Positions 41,595 to 51,347 of a stretch of 64,000 nucleotides of DNA are shown one piece after another. Location of the stretch: contig NZ_JALEBG010000002.1 of NCBI RefSeq assembly GCF_022758235.1, forward strand, positions 822,886-886,885, in the 5' to 3' direction. Under the pieces are notes generated by a model. It saw only the letters and a program-made list of their open reading frames with translations. It was not told where the DNA came from and searched no databases. The stretch comes from Pontibacter liquoris. Lineage in GTDB: Bacteria; Bacteroidota; Bacteroidia; Cytophagales; Hymenobacteraceae. The position numbers and the translations under genes are program-made. The first letter of the stretch is position 1. Each line of letters begins with the position of its first letter.

Positions 41595-42329
41595 GTGGTC
41601 AGATACCTCGCACTTGTCCTTGCTCTAGCCTTTGGCCTGGCGCTGCCTGCAGCTGCCCAATCAGATGAAGATGAGTCGTTTGAGAATGAGTTGAGCTACG
41701 GCGTCAACTTCAACTCCAACGGCGGTTTGGTGGGCGGCGCGTTTATCCGCTCGGCCTTTTTTATGAACGAGCACATGTACCAGTTCGGTGGCCTGGAAGT
41801 GGTAGAGGTAAAGCACCCCAAAGAGAACCGCCTCTATAGCCCCGAAACAGGTGACTTTTTTATAGCCGGCAAGCAGAACTACCTGTTTGTGGTGCGCCCG
41901 CATTATGGCCGTGAGCTGGTGCTGTTCCGGAAAGCAGCCGAATCCGGGGTGCAGGTAAATGCCGTGGGCGCTATTGGCCCTTCCATTGGGTTGCTGGTGC
42001 CCTACTATATCCGCTACAACTATGGCGGGCCGGGCATGGAAGATGTCCGCACCGAGCAGTACGACCCGACCCGACACACCAACATCGACCAGATACAAGG
42101 TAACGTGAATTTCCTGCAGGGCCTGGGCGAATCCAAGGTAAACATTGGGGCGCATGTAAAAGCAGGCCTCAGCTTTGAGTATGGCCGTTACAAAGAAAGC
42201 ATTACCGGCATCGAAGTGGGCTTTGCTCTGGAAGCCTATACCAAAGACCTCATCATAATCCCGCAGGCCGACAACAGCAGCATCTTCCCCTCGGTGTATC
42301 TGAACCTGTACTACGGCCGCCGCAAGTAA
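41595..42329 (+). CDS. Predicted outer-membrane beta-barrel protein
   Basis: The 244-residue protein begins at GTG (41595), since no ATG fits the signal peptide. The signal is MVRYLALVLALAFGLALPAAAQ. The mature part alternates polar and hydrophobic residues and ends SIFPSVYLNLYYGRR, as in small barrels. The family is not recognised. It is just upstream of lipA, but lipA has its own promoter. Confidence 0.75.
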   Translation: MVRYLALVLALAFGLALPAAAQSDEDESFENELSYGVNFNSNGGLVGGAFIRSAFFMNEHMYQFGGLEVVEVKHPKENRLYSPETGDFFIAGKQNYLFVVRPHYGRELVLFRKAAESGVQVNAVGAIGPSIGLLVPYYIRYNYGGPGMEDVRTEQYDPTRHTNIDQIQGNVNFLQGLGESKVNIGAHVKAGLSFEYGRYKESITGIEVGFALEAYTKDLIIIPQADNSSIFPSVYLNLYYGRRK

Positions 42330-42432
42330 GCTCCTGGTCCGAACAAATCAGGGACGGACGTTGTTAGCATGATGCCCCGCAGCTTTGCATGTAAAACTTA
42401 GTTAAAGGGTAATGTCTTACGTCATAACTCCG

Positions 42433-42440
42433 TATCTTTG
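42433..42440 (+). promoter_or_regulatory. -7 box of the lipA promoter, nearly touching the start codon
   Basis: TATCTTTG matches TAnnTTTG exactly and ends 5 bases before the lipA ATG. Transcription would start at or within a base or two of the start codon, giving a leaderless mRNA. No clear -33 TTTG is at 19-20 bases. Confidence 0.65.
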
Positions 42441-42445
42441 CAACC

Positions 42446-43357
42446 ATGGACGAATTAATAACACTTCCGGTGATACAACCCAACGCTATGCCCGAGGGGC
42501 TAAACGCGCTGGGACAGCCACGCAAGCCGAACTGGCTGCGGGTAAAACTGCCGGTTGGGAAGGAATATGCCAAAGTTCGGAGCATTGTAGACGAATATAA
42601 ACTGCACACCATCTGCGAAAGCGGCAACTGCCCCAACATGGGCGAGTGCTGGGGTGCAGGCACTGCTACGTTCATGATTTTAGGTAACGTGTGCACCCGG
42701 AGCTGCTCGTTCTGTGCAGTGGCTACCGGCCGCCCCAACGAATACGACGAGGATGAGCCGCGCCGTGTGGCCGAGGCAATACAGCTGATGGGCGTAAAGC
42801 ATGCCGTTATCACATCCGTGAACCGCGATGAACTGAAAGACCGGGGCGCTGCCATCTGGCACGAAACCGTGAAGCAGGTAAAATTGCTGTCGCCTTCCAC
42901 AACCATCGAAACCCTTATTCCTGATGTGAAAGCCAACTGGGATGCCCTGATCACGATGATCTCGCCGGGCCAGGAGGTAGTATCGCACAACATGGAAACC
43001 GTAAAAGAGCTCTACCGCCGGGTACGCCCGCAGGCCAAGTATGAGCGTAGCCTGGAGCAGACGCGCCGCACCAAAGAATATGGTAAGCGCACCAAAACAG
43101 GCATTATGCTGGGCCTTGGTGAAACCCGCGACCAGGTATACCAGGCCATGGACGACCTGGCTGCTAACGGTTGCGATATTTTAACCTTAGGTCAGTACCT
43201 GCAGCCAACAAAACTACACATCGAAGTGGCCGAGTTCATTCATCCCGATCTGTTCGCGCATTACGGAGAAGAAGGCTTGAAACGCGGAATCAAGTATGTG
43301 GAGTCCGGGCCCCTGGTTCGTTCTTCTTACCATGCCGAACGCCACGTGCACGTATAA
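42446..43357 (+). CDS. lipA: Lipoyl synthase
   Basis: The 303-residue radical SAM enzyme has the auxiliary cluster motif [12 protein letters not shown], the radical SAM motif CTRSCSFC and the C-terminal RSSY ([12 protein letters not shown]) that ligates the sacrificial cluster. It inserts two sulfurs into octanoyl groups on lipoyl carrier domains, such as E2 and GcvH. Its customers include the fused E1 complex encoded 2.5 kb upstream and the glycine cleavage system (gcvP in this window). LipB is not visible. Confidence 0.98.
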   Translation: MDELITLPVIQPNAMPEGLNALGQPRKPNWLRVKLPVGKEYAKVRSIVDEYKLHTICESGNCPNMGECWGAGTATFMILGNVCTRSCSFCAVATGRPNEYDEDEPRRVAEAIQLMGVKHAVITSVNRDELKDRGAAIWHETVKQVKLLSPSTTIETLIPDVKANWDALITMISPGQEVVSHNMETVKELYRRVRPQAKYERSLEQTRRTKEYGKRTKTGIMLGLGETRDQVYQAMDDLAANGCDILTLGQYLQPTKLHIEVAEFIHPDLFAHYGEEGLKRGIKYVESGPLVRSSYHAERHVHV

Positions 43358-43381
43358 GCGAGTGAGGCTTAAAGAATTACC

Positions 43382-43417
43382 AGCCCTGCACCATTACCGG
43401 TGGCAGGGCTTTTTTTG
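43382..43417 (+). terminator. Terminator after lipA
   Basis: AGCCCTGC-ACC and GGTGGCAGGGCT form a stem with one bulge, followed by TTTTTTT. Confidence 0.9.
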
Positions 43418-43783
43418 CTGCCCAAAGGCTAAAAGAGCATGGCTGAAAGTTGGCCCTTTGCCCTTTGTTTTTTCAGGCTAACAACAGTGGGTTGTATAAG
43501 TATAGGAACAAAATATATAAAAATAATTTTAATAAAGTTTTACGAATTTATACTACACTTGAGCGCTGAAAAGTAGCTTTGTAGGGCAAAAAGGCCTGTT
43601 TTGCCTCAATCCAGGGATATGGCTTATTAAATATATTTCACATTTATTATATATAATCATATTATTTTTTGAATTAACAACAACTTTTCTAGGATTTTAG
43701 AGTAAATGCAATTGTTCAATATATATAGGCGATCCTATCTATCTATATTCCTCTAAGCAAATATTTTATTCTAAAATACCTCT
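43418..43783. other. AT-rich upstream region of the ice-binding adhesin operon
   Basis: This region has no gene and is far more AT-rich than its surroundings. It includes TAGCTTTG at 43574-43581, a -7 match about 200 bases before the adhesin start, the palindrome-like TATATAATCATATTA and repeated CTATCTATCTATATT. Such a long AT-rich leader suggests complex control. No operator could be named. Confidence 0.5.
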
Positions 43784-46639
43784 ATGAATCGAGTTCTACT
43801 GTTAATTTGTCTCTTTCTGACAGCCAGCACCCTTAGCTTTGCGCAGTCAGATCCAACACTAGGGCAAGCCAGCGAGTTTGCTGTTCTGGCAGCGACAACT
43901 GTAAACAATACCGGCACAACCGGGGTATCGGGCAGGCTTGGAATTGCCCCCGGAACCACAGTGAATGATGCCGGCACCCTACTGGTTTCGCACACCCCGA
44001 TGCACTTGGGCACCGACTTGGCCATACAGGCGCAGGCAGATGCTCAAAAGGCCTATGATTTTCTAAAGGGCCGGCCGGTAACCGGCACGCTACCCAACAA
44101 CATGGGTGGCTTTATGGTAACGCCCGGCGTTTACAGAATTGATGGCGATGCCGCGCTTAACGGCATCCTGCGGCTGGATGGTGCCGGCAACATCGATGGC
44201 ATCTTTATCTTTGTGATCTCCGGTAAATTTACTTCTGGCCAGCCGCTGCCGCCTACACCCAGCACAGGCTTGCTGCTGCAAAACGGCGCACAGGCAAAGA
44301 ACGTGTACTGGGTAGTAGAAGGCGATGTGACCCTAGGCGGTTCCACGCTATTGCAGGGCACAATCATATCAAACGGCAACATCGACCTGGGGATGGGCGT
44401 GGGCCTAATCGGCCGGGCTATTTCTCTGAAAGGCAGCGTAACCCTGAATACCAACAACATCTTTCTGCCTACTGTGGTAACCAATGACCTGAGCATCGAG
44501 AAGAAAGCGGTGGCAGGCGATTATACCGTTGGCTCTACCGTTACCTATGTGATCAAGACCAAGAACAGCGGTCCAAACGATGCGTCAAACGTGGTGGTAA
44601 CAGAAGACTTCCCGCTAGATGGCCTGGAGTTCATAAGCGTGGTGGCAGAGAAAGGCGAAGTAAGACTCGATACCGATGGCAAGTATAGATGGTATGTGGG
44701 CGACCTGAAAAACGGCGAAGAAGCTTCCTTAACCGTGACCTTTAAAATACTGGCAGCCGGTACCATCAACAACCGGGTAACAATTATTGCCAAGGACCCG
44801 GATCCGGACCCGACCGACAACGAAGGAGAAGCACCGGTGGCGGTACCTTGTGCCAAGCCAACTCTGGAACTGACAGGCGAAAGCAGCTTCTGCACGCCCC
44901 TGCTTAACACAACCTACACGGTAACCAAAGTGCCCGATGCCGTGTCGTATACCTTTGATCTGCCTGTAGGCTGGACAAAAGTATCGCAGACAGATAACAC
45001 CATCACCGTGAATGCGCCTGTATCAGGCACTATTAAAGCCACTGTTAAGAACGTGTGCGGCGAAACTGCTACCATAGAAAAACAGGTACAACTGCTACCC
45101 GCCTTAGGCACAACAACCATAGACGGCGCCGCTGCAACCTGCCAGGACACCCAGCAGCTTGTTTACAGAGCGGGTAGCGCAGGCGCTGATGCCTATGCCT
45201 GGACCGCGACCGGCGATGTGACTATCGTGGGCAGCACGACCGCTGATACGGTGGTTGTAAATGTAGGTGCCGCAGGAGGCAGCCTGAAGCTGGTAGCCAG
45301 CAACAACTGCTTTACAGCAACAGCCCTTAAAACAATCACCACTACCGCCAAACCCGCTGCGCCGGCCGCCATAACCGGCAATGCAGATGTTTGCGCAGGC
45401 ACTAACGCCACGTTTACAGTAGCCGATGTAACAGGCGCTACCGGGTATACCTGGACGGTGCCGGCTGGCTGGACGATCGTGAGCGGTCAGGGTACCGGCA
45501 CGCTGGTAGTAAAGGCAAGCGATGCCGCCGGCAACATAACCGTAACCGCCGACAACAACTGCGGCAGCAGCGCCGCCACAACCATGGCCCTTACTGCTTC
45601 CGCCAAACCAACGAAACCTGTAATTACCGGTGACGCAGCCAGCTGCGCAGGCACTACCCTTACCTATAGCGTGGCCGATGTGGCCGACGCAACCGGCTAT
45701 ACCTGGTCTGTACCAACCGGCTGGACGATTAAAAAGGGCCAGAACACCACCACCATAGAGGTGGAAGTAGGCAGCACCGCCGGTGATGTGAAAGTGGTAG
45801 TGGCAAACAAATGCGGCGATAGCGAAGCAGGCAGTCTGGCTGTGAAAGGCCTGACGGCACCGGCAACACCGGCTGCCATTACCGGCACCGCAGCCGTTTG
45901 CGCTAGCTCCGAAGCCCTGACCTATACCTTTGCAAACGCCGAGAACGGCGCGGTGTATACCTGGGCAGTGCCGGCCGGCTGGACGATCGTAAGCGGCCAG
46001 GGTACCGGTACCATCACAGTGAATGCCGGAACAGCCGGTGGTACCATCAGCGTATCGGGCACCAACACCTGCGGCACCAGCGGCACTGCCACTACAGAGG
46101 TAACAATCACCACGCCTCCGGCAGCGCCTGGTCCTATCCGGGATAAGAGCAACGTTTGTGATGGCCTGGTGTATACGATCGATGCCGTGTCTGGCGCTAC
46201 TTCGTACACCTGGACCGTGTCAACAGGCTTTACCATCATCGAAGGACAGGGCACGACCAGCATCAAAGTAAAAGCCAGCCAGCCAACTGCCTCCGGCGAG
46301 GTAACGGTGGTCGCCAACAACGGCACCTGCGGCAGCGCAGTAGCTACTGCTACCATGGATGCCGCGCTTGCCGATGGCCAGCTAAACTTCCCGAAAGCCT
46401 TCAGCCCGAACAATGATGGTCGCAACGATACCTGGGAGATCAGCAACCTGCTCAAGTTCCCGGATAACGAAGTGCTGATCTTTAACCGCTGGGGCTCTGA
46501 AGTATACAGAAAGAAGAGCTACCAGAACGACTGGAACGGTAACAAGCTGGAAGCCGGCACCTACTTCTACAAAGTGCGTGTGAAGCTTTGCAACGGCGTC
46601 GATAAAGAGTTTACCGGGTATGTGGCCATCTTCCGATAA
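43784..46639 (+). CDS. DUF3494 ice-binding adhesin with PKD-like repeats and T9SS type B sorting domain
   Basis: The 951-residue protein has a signal peptide (about 1-21), a DUF3494 ice-binding beta-solenoid (about 25-230; LGQASEFAVLAATTVNNTG, IDGIFIFVISGKF, QGTIISNGNIDL) and a DUF11 domain (about 234-355; NDLSIEKKAVAGDYTVG). Six PKD-like repeats of about 83 residues follow, each with paired Cys (pattern ATGYTWTVPAGWTIVSGQGT). The C-terminal gliding-motility/T9SS type B domain is at 867-951 (FPKAFSPNNDGRNDTWEI, NRWGSEVY, AGTYFYKV). It is exported through the type IX system and displayed on the surface. Two repeats share a nearly identical stretch of about 35 bases (45466 and 45970). Ice binding is inferred from the family; DUF3494 can have other adhesive roles. 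Confidence 0.92.
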   Translation: MNRVLLLICLFLTASTLSFAQSDPTLGQASEFAVLAATTVNNTGTTGVSGRLGIAPGTTVNDAGTLLVSHTPMHLGTDLAIQAQADAQKAYDFLKGRPVTGTLPNNMGGFMVTPGVYRIDGDAALNGILRLDGAGNIDGIFIFVISGKFTSGQPLPPTPSTGLLLQNGAQAKNVYWVVEGDVTLGGSTLLQGTIISNGNIDLGMGVGLIGRAISLKGSVTLNTNNIFLPTVVTNDLSIEKKAVAGDYTVGSTVTYVIKTKNSGPNDASNVVVTEDFPLDGLEFISVVAEKGEVRLDTDGKYRWYVGDLKNGEEASLTVTFKILAAGTINNRVTIIAKDPDPDPTDNEGEAPVAVPCAKPTLELTGESSFCTPLLNTTYTVTKVPDAVSYTFDLPVGWTKVSQTDNTITVNAPVSGTIKATVKNVCGETATIEKQVQLLPALGTTTIDGAAATCQDTQQLVYRAGSAGADAYAWTATGDVTIVGSTTADTVVVNVGAAGGSLKLVASNNCFTATALKTITTTAKPAAPAAITGNADVCAGTNATFTVADVTGATGYTWTVPAGWTIVSGQGTGTLVVKASDAAGNITVTADNNCGSSAATTMALTASAKPTKPVITGDAASCAGTTLTYSVADVADATGYTWSVPTGWTIKKGQNTTTIEVEVGSTAGDVKVVVANKCGDSEAGSLAVKGLTAPATPAAITGTAAVCASSEALTYTFANAENGAVYTWAVPAGWTIVSGQGTGTITVNAGTAGGTISVSGTNTCGTSGTATTEVTITTPPAAPGPIRDKSNVCDGLVYTIDAVSGATSYTWTVSTGFTIIEGQGTTSIKVKASQPTASGEVTVVANNGTCGSAVATATMDAALADGQLNFPKAFSPNNDGRNDTWEISNLLKFPDNEVLIFNRWGSEVYRKKSYQNDWNGNKLEAGTYFYKVRVKLCNGVDKEFTGYVAIFR

Positions 46640-46672
46640 GGCATCCTGAAAATATAGAAACCCAAAAACACC

Positions 46673-47611
46673 ATGAGAATAGTTTATACGCTGCTGGCCC
46701 TACTGCTTGCGTTCACGGCTAGTGCCCAGCAAAACCCCCAGTACTCGCAGTACATTTTTAACAGCATGAACCTGAACCCGGCATACACCGGTAGCAAGAA
46801 CATGCTCAACCTGAACCTCTTTCACCGCTCGCAGTGGACGGGGCTGGATGGAGCTCCCTCCACGCAGGCTGCCAGCCTGGACGGCCTGGCAGCAGGCGAC
46901 CGCCTGGGCCTGGGCCTGGGGCTTACCCGCGATGAGATCGGCCCCCAGAGCACCCTGTCTGCCTATGCCAACGTAGCCGTAAAGCTGCAGGTAAGCGCGG
47001 CCGGCGTGCTGAGCCTGGGCGTGGCGCCAGGGCTGGTGCAAACCACCTTTGATGGTACCGAGCTGGGAATCTCCGATGACCCTGCCATCCCGTCCGGAAA
47101 AGACACCAACATCAAGCCCGAAATTAAAATCGGCGCGTACTACCACACCGATCGTTTTTATGCCGGCCTGTCGGCCTCCGATCTGCTGCAGTTCAAGGAA
47201 ACCCAATACATGGAGCCGGAGCGTCATTATTACTTCACTTCCGGGTATGTGTTTGACCTGGGTACTTTTGTAAAGTTCAAGCCAAGCGTGCTGGTAAAAG
47301 AGACCTTCAGCTCGCCTACCAACATCGATGTGAATGCCTTTGTGCTGCTGGGCGACCGGCTCTGGCTTGGCAGCTCGTACCGCACCAGCGCCCGTGTGTT
47401 CAAGTATGATCCGGAAAGTGCCGAAGCAATGACCAAGCGCACAGCCGTAGCCCTGATCGCGGAGCTGCAGCTGACCAAATCGCTGCGCCTGGGCTATTCT
47501 TATGATAAGATGCTCAACGACCTGGGCGGCTTTAATACCCACGAGATCTCGGTTGGTTACTACTTCTTCAAGAAGAAAGAAACCAAGATGCTAACTCCCC
47601 AATACTTTTAA
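46673..47611 (+). CDS. PorP/SprF-family type IX secretion membrane protein
   Basis: The 312-residue protein has a signal peptide (cut after TASAQ) and the family opening QNPQYSQYIFNSMNLNPAYTGSKNMLNLNLFHRSQW, then a beta-barrel. PorP/SprF proteins are needed for secretion or attachment of T9SS cargo with type B sorting domains, like SprB in Flavobacterium. The gene follows the adhesin by 33 bases and is its probable dedicated partner. Confidence 0.95.
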   Translation: MRIVYTLLALLLAFTASAQQNPQYSQYIFNSMNLNPAYTGSKNMLNLNLFHRSQWTGLDGAPSTQAASLDGLAAGDRLGLGLGLTRDEIGPQSTLSAYANVAVKLQVSAAGVLSLGVAPGLVQTTFDGTELGISDDPAIPSGKDTNIKPEIKIGAYYHTDRFYAGLSASDLLQFKETQYMEPERHYYFTSGYVFDLGTFVKFKPSVLVKETFSSPTNIDVNAFVLLGDRLWLGSSYRTSARVFKYDPESAEAMTKRTAVALIAELQLTKSLRLGYSYDKMLNDLGGFNTHEISVGYYFFKKKETKMLTPQYF

Positions 47612-47629
47612 CCGACATCCCTGATAACC

Positions 47630-49615
47630 ATGAGATATACACACGCACCCTTATACCTGGCGATAGCCGCCGTGCTGGGCTTTTCCCCGCTGGCAAAGGC
47701 CCAGTCGGACCTGCGCAAAGCCAATAAACGGTTCGAGAACCTGGAGTTTGCCCTGGCGCTGCAGAACTATACCAAAGCCGTAAAAAAACGCCAGCCTGAT
47801 CTGCAGACTGCCGAGCGCATTGCCGAAGCCTACCGCCTGACCCGCCAGATGCAGGAAGCCGAGAACTGGTATGCCCAGGTAGTGGCCATGCCGGCCCATA
47901 CGCCCGCCGATGTATACTTTTATGCCGATGCCCTGCGCAGTAACGGCAAGTATGAAGAGGCCAAGGCACAGTTTATAAAATGGGGCGAGGAACTGCCCGA
48001 AAAAGCCGACGAGGCCCAGGCGCTGGCAAAAGCCTGCGATGTAGCCCAGACCTGGATGAACATGCCGCCCGTAGCGGAAGTAACGCCTTTCCAGCCTATC
48101 AACATGGCCGGTTATTCGGAGTTCAGCCCTGCTCCTTACGGTAGCAATGGGGTGATCTTTACCTCTGACCGGGGCGTAGCCAAGGCCGACAAAAAAGCAA
48201 AAGTATATGGCTGGACCGGCCGCCCCTACCTGCAGCTCTTTTCAGCCCAGCAGGATGCGGAAGGCAACTGGAGCAGCCCGACAGCTATGCAGGACGTGGT
48301 GAACGCCGATTACCATAACGCCACGGCGTCTGCCGCCGAGGAAGGCAACAAACTATACTTTACCCGCACGCACCTGGTGCTGAAGCGCGGAAACGTAAAT
48401 GCCGACCCTACGAGTTGGGTGAACAAACCGGAAGTGAACGAGTATGTGAACCGGTTGGAGATATTCTCGGCCGAAAAACAGAGCGGCAACTGGGGTAACA
48501 TCCAGCCCTTCAGCTACAACAACGTGACGAATTATTCGGTAGGCCACCCGGCCATAACACCGGATGGCAACACGCTATACTTTGTTTCGGATATGCCGGG
48601 CGGTCTGGGCGATACTGACATTTATTTCTCCACGCGCCAGGCTGATGGCAGCTGGGGCACTCCCGTAAACGCAGGCCCTGCCATCAACACGGCGGGCCGC
48701 GAGAGCTTCCCGTATGTAGATGCCGACAACAAATTATACTTTGCCTCCGACGGACATGCCGGAATGGGCGGCCTCGACATCTTCTCTGCCGAAGGGACGC
48801 AGGGCGCCTGGAGAGGCGTGCGCAACCTAGGCTACCCGGTTAATACGGCCGCAAACGACTACGGCATCATGTTTACCAAACCCGGCGAAACTGGCCTGCT
48901 GTCGTCTAACCGCGACTCACAGAATGGTACCGATGACATTTTCAAGTTCACGATCCTGAAGAAACCGGTCGTGCTGGCTATCACCACGCTGGAGCGCAAG
49001 CAGGACGAGAAGAAAAAGAACATACAGGTGCCGCTGCCGCTGGTTAGAATAAAAGTAACACAGCAGAACTTAACCGACTCGGCCGTGGTTATGTCGGATG
49101 AGGAGGGTACCTACTTTATGGATGGCCGCAAAGGCGATACTTATACTTTCCTGGGCTCTAAAGACGGGTTCCTGAACCAGGAAGTGCTGGCGCAGGTGCC
49201 TGAAACAGCCGGCGACACCGTGCAGGTGGCCCTGCTCTTCGATAAAAATGAGATTGAGCGCGCCGTGGTGCTGGAAAACATTTACTACGACCTCGACAAG
49301 TGGGATATCCGCCCGGATGCGGCCAGAGAGCTGGATAAAGTGGTGTCGCTACTGAAAAACAACCCTAGAATAGCCATTGAGATGAGTGCCCATACCGACA
49401 GCCGCGAAAGCAAGCAGTACAACCAGGTACTTTCAGAGCGCCGCGCGCAGGCCGCCGTGGATTACATCGTATCCAAAGGCATTGCCAAGAGCAGGCTCAC
49501 AGCCAGAGGCTACGGCAAAACCCGGTTGGTAAACCGTTGTGCCGATGGCGTGGAATGCTCCGAGGCGGAACACCAGCTGAACCGCCGCACCGAATTCAAG
49601 ATCAAGAAAAATTGA
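47630..49615 (+). CDS. OmpA-family protein with TPR and PD40 propeller
   Basis: The 661-residue protein has a signal peptide (about 1-24), TPR-like repeats (about 27-140), WD40-like PD40 propeller units (about 160-435; GYSEFSPAPYGSNGVIFTSDRG, NTLYFVSDMPGG), a carboxypeptidase-like sandwich (about 450-530) and an OmpA peptidoglycan-binding domain (about 540-660; ENIYYDLDKWDIRPDAA, HTDSR). This is the PorE-like layout that often accompanies SprF and large adhesins. It likely ties the adhesin or secretion complex to peptidoglycan. It is the third gene of the operon and ends at a terminator. Confidence 0.94.
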   Translation: MRYTHAPLYLAIAAVLGFSPLAKAQSDLRKANKRFENLEFALALQNYTKAVKKRQPDLQTAERIAEAYRLTRQMQEAENWYAQVVAMPAHTPADVYFYADALRSNGKYEEAKAQFIKWGEELPEKADEAQALAKACDVAQTWMNMPPVAEVTPFQPINMAGYSEFSPAPYGSNGVIFTSDRGVAKADKKAKVYGWTGRPYLQLFSAQQDAEGNWSSPTAMQDVVNADYHNATASAAEEGNKLYFTRTHLVLKRGNVNADPTSWVNKPEVNEYVNRLEIFSAEKQSGNWGNIQPFSYNNVTNYSVGHPAITPDGNTLYFVSDMPGGLGDTDIYFSTRQADGSWGTPVNAGPAINTAGRESFPYVDADNKLYFASDGHAGMGGLDIFSAEGTQGAWRGVRNLGYPVNTAANDYGIMFTKPGETGLLSSNRDSQNGTDDIFKFTILKKPVVLAITTLERKQDEKKKNIQVPLPLVRIKVTQQNLTDSAVVMSDEEGTYFMDGRKGDTYTFLGSKDGFLNQEVLAQVPETAGDTVQVALLFDKNEIERAVVLENIYYDLDKWDIRPDAARELDKVVSLLKNNPRIAIEMSAHTDSRESKQYNQVLSERRAQAAVDYIVSKGIAKSRLTARGYGKTRLVNRCADGVECSEAEHQLNRRTEFKIKKN

Positions 49616-49646
49616 TAAAAGATTTTCATTAGCTTTCATAGTTTGG

Positions 49647-49680
49647 AAAGGCTACGCAGTTTCTGTGTAGCCTTTTTTAT
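49647..49680 (+). terminator. Terminator after the adhesin operon
   Basis: AAAGGCTAC and GTAGCCTTT pair and a T-run follows. Confidence 0.88.
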
Positions 49681-50008
49681 GCATGTCAGCAAAATTTAAT
49701 AAGCGCATCTTAAAGTCCACACCTGCCATATAGAATAGCTGCATACATCTCAGCAGCTAAAAAGCCTGATTTAGACGCCAAAAAACCTTTGTGTCTTAAA
49801 AATACCGGTATCTATGAATATAGTTTATTGATTATAAGTATATTAGTGATATAGTGCCTGGCAAGCCTTTACAAAGTACCAAGGTTTATGGCTGCCCATG
49901 ATGAGTTGATCTCAATACTCAGGAGGCGTTCTTTCCTGTGAGGATTGGTTAAGCGAATACAATAGCTTTTAGTATATCATTACTTAACATAGATAACCTT
50001 TATACTAT
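49681..50008. other. AT-rich promoter region of the Gfo/DUF1080 pair
   Basis: No gene is seen. The stretch is AT-rich, with TATAGTTTATTGATTATAAG and TATTAGTGATATAG in its middle. It must hold the promoter of the downstream operon, but no -7 box with a -33 partner could be fixed. Confidence 0.5.
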
Positions 50009-51289
50009 ATGAGTTCAGATGCTACCACTAATTCAAGACGAGACTTTTTAAAGAAATCTGCGGCTACAGTTGCTTCCTTCATTATTGTTCCGCGCTTTGT
50101 GCTGGGCGGCAGGGGCTTCGTTGCGCCAAGCGATCAGCTCACCAAGGCTATCATCGGGGTAGGGTCTATGGGGCGCAACCATATTCCTTATGGCGATACC
50201 CGCGTGGTCGCCGTCTGTGACGTGGACCGCAACCACCTAAAGCGGGCTGCGGACATAGTAGGAAATGGCGTGAAAACTTTTACCGATTACCGGGAAGTAA
50301 TACAGCTGCCGGAAGTAGACATTGTGCACATTGCCACGCCGCCGCACTGGCACGGCATTATAGCGGCAGATGCAGCCAGGGCCGGTAAAGACATCTGGTG
50401 CGAAAAGCCTATGACCCGCACCATCGGCGAGGGCAAACGTGTAGTGGAGGCTGTGCAGCAACACGGGCGCATTTTCCGCCTGAACACCTGGTTTCGCTTC
50501 GAGGATATTTTTTATGGGATGGGCACACCTGTTAAGCCTATCAAAAAGCTGGTAGACAGCGGCCTGCTGGGCTGGCCGCTGAAAGTAACGGTGGGCCGTG
50601 GTACCGGCTTCGACTGGAAGTTTTACTGGGTAGGCAAGACCAACCTCGACCCTATGCCCGTACCGCAGGAACTGGATTATAACATGTGGCTGGGCCCTGC
50701 GCCTTACCGGCCTTATAACCTGCACCGCGTACATCAGACATTCCGTGGCTATTGGGATTACGATGGCGGCGGCCTCGGCGATATGGGACAGCATTACCTA
50801 GATCCTATTCAGTACTTCCTGGGGAAAGACAATACGAGCCCTGTTTCTGTGGAGATAGATGCGCCGCAGCAGCACCCGGATGCCGTAGGAACATGGCGCC
50901 GCATAACCTATACGTATGCCGACGGATGCCAGATAGTGCTGGATGGCGAGGGCAAAGAAGAAAACATACCTTATATAGAAGGGCCAAAAGGAAAACTGTA
51001 CCCCGGCTTTCGCTCCGATATTCCGGATTTGCAGAAGAAGCTGGCGGCCTTCCCTGATCCGAAGCCACAAGTGACAGACTTCATTGAGGCAGTAAAGGAA
51101 CGCAAAAAGTTTGCTCTTAACGAAGAAAACGGACACAGATCCTGCACACTTGTCAACATGGGGAAGGCTGCGCTGCATTTAGGCCGCTCGCTGAAGTTTG
51201 ACCCCGTGAAGCAGGAATTTGTACAGGATGAAGGCGCCAACCGCCTCATCAACGAGCCCATGCGCTCTGACTGGACAATGGTACTATAG
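50009..51289 (+). CDS. Tat-exported Gfo/Idh/MocA-family oxidoreductase
   Basis: The 426-residue protein begins with a Tat signal (SRRDFLKKSAATVASFIIVP). A Rossmann domain follows (about 42-165; KAIIGVGSMGRNH, VVAVCDVDRN), with the family motif GKDIWCEKPMTRTIGEG, and then a C-terminal Gfo/Idh/MocA domain (about 170-420; WDYDGGGLGDMGQHYLDPIQYFLG). Exported members with tightly bound NAD oxidise glycosides at C3 or catalyse related redox cycles. The next gene encodes tandem DUF1080 domains, a family linked to 3-keto-glycoside cleavage, so the pair likely acts in the periplasm on glycosides. Confidence 0.93.
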   Translation: MSSDATTNSRRDFLKKSAATVASFIIVPRFVLGGRGFVAPSDQLTKAIIGVGSMGRNHIPYGDTRVVAVCDVDRNHLKRAADIVGNGVKTFTDYREVIQLPEVDIVHIATPPHWHGIIAADAARAGKDIWCEKPMTRTIGEGKRVVEAVQQHGRIFRLNTWFRFEDIFYGMGTPVKPIKKLVDSGLLGWPLKVTVGRGTGFDWKFYWVGKTNLDPMPVPQELDYNMWLGPAPYRPYNLHRVHQTFRGYWDYDGGGLGDMGQHYLDPIQYFLGKDNTSPVSVEIDAPQQHPDAVGTWRRITYTYADGCQIVLDGEGKEENIPYIEGPKGKLYPGFRSDIPDLQKKLAAFPDPKPQVTDFIEAVKERKKFALNEENGHRSCTLVNMGKAALHLGRSLKFDPVKQEFVQDEGANRLINEPMRSDWTMVL

Positions 51290-51347
51290 CCTGCAACTAC
51301 CAGGCATCTTCAAAAATATTCTTAAACTGGTTAACTGCCCTAACCCG

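Noticed and set aside
51219..51347. N-terminal extension of the DUF1080 protein overlapping the Gfo/Idh/MocA gene
   Set aside because: The extension has no signal peptide, while the ATG at 51348/51354 starts a clean one.
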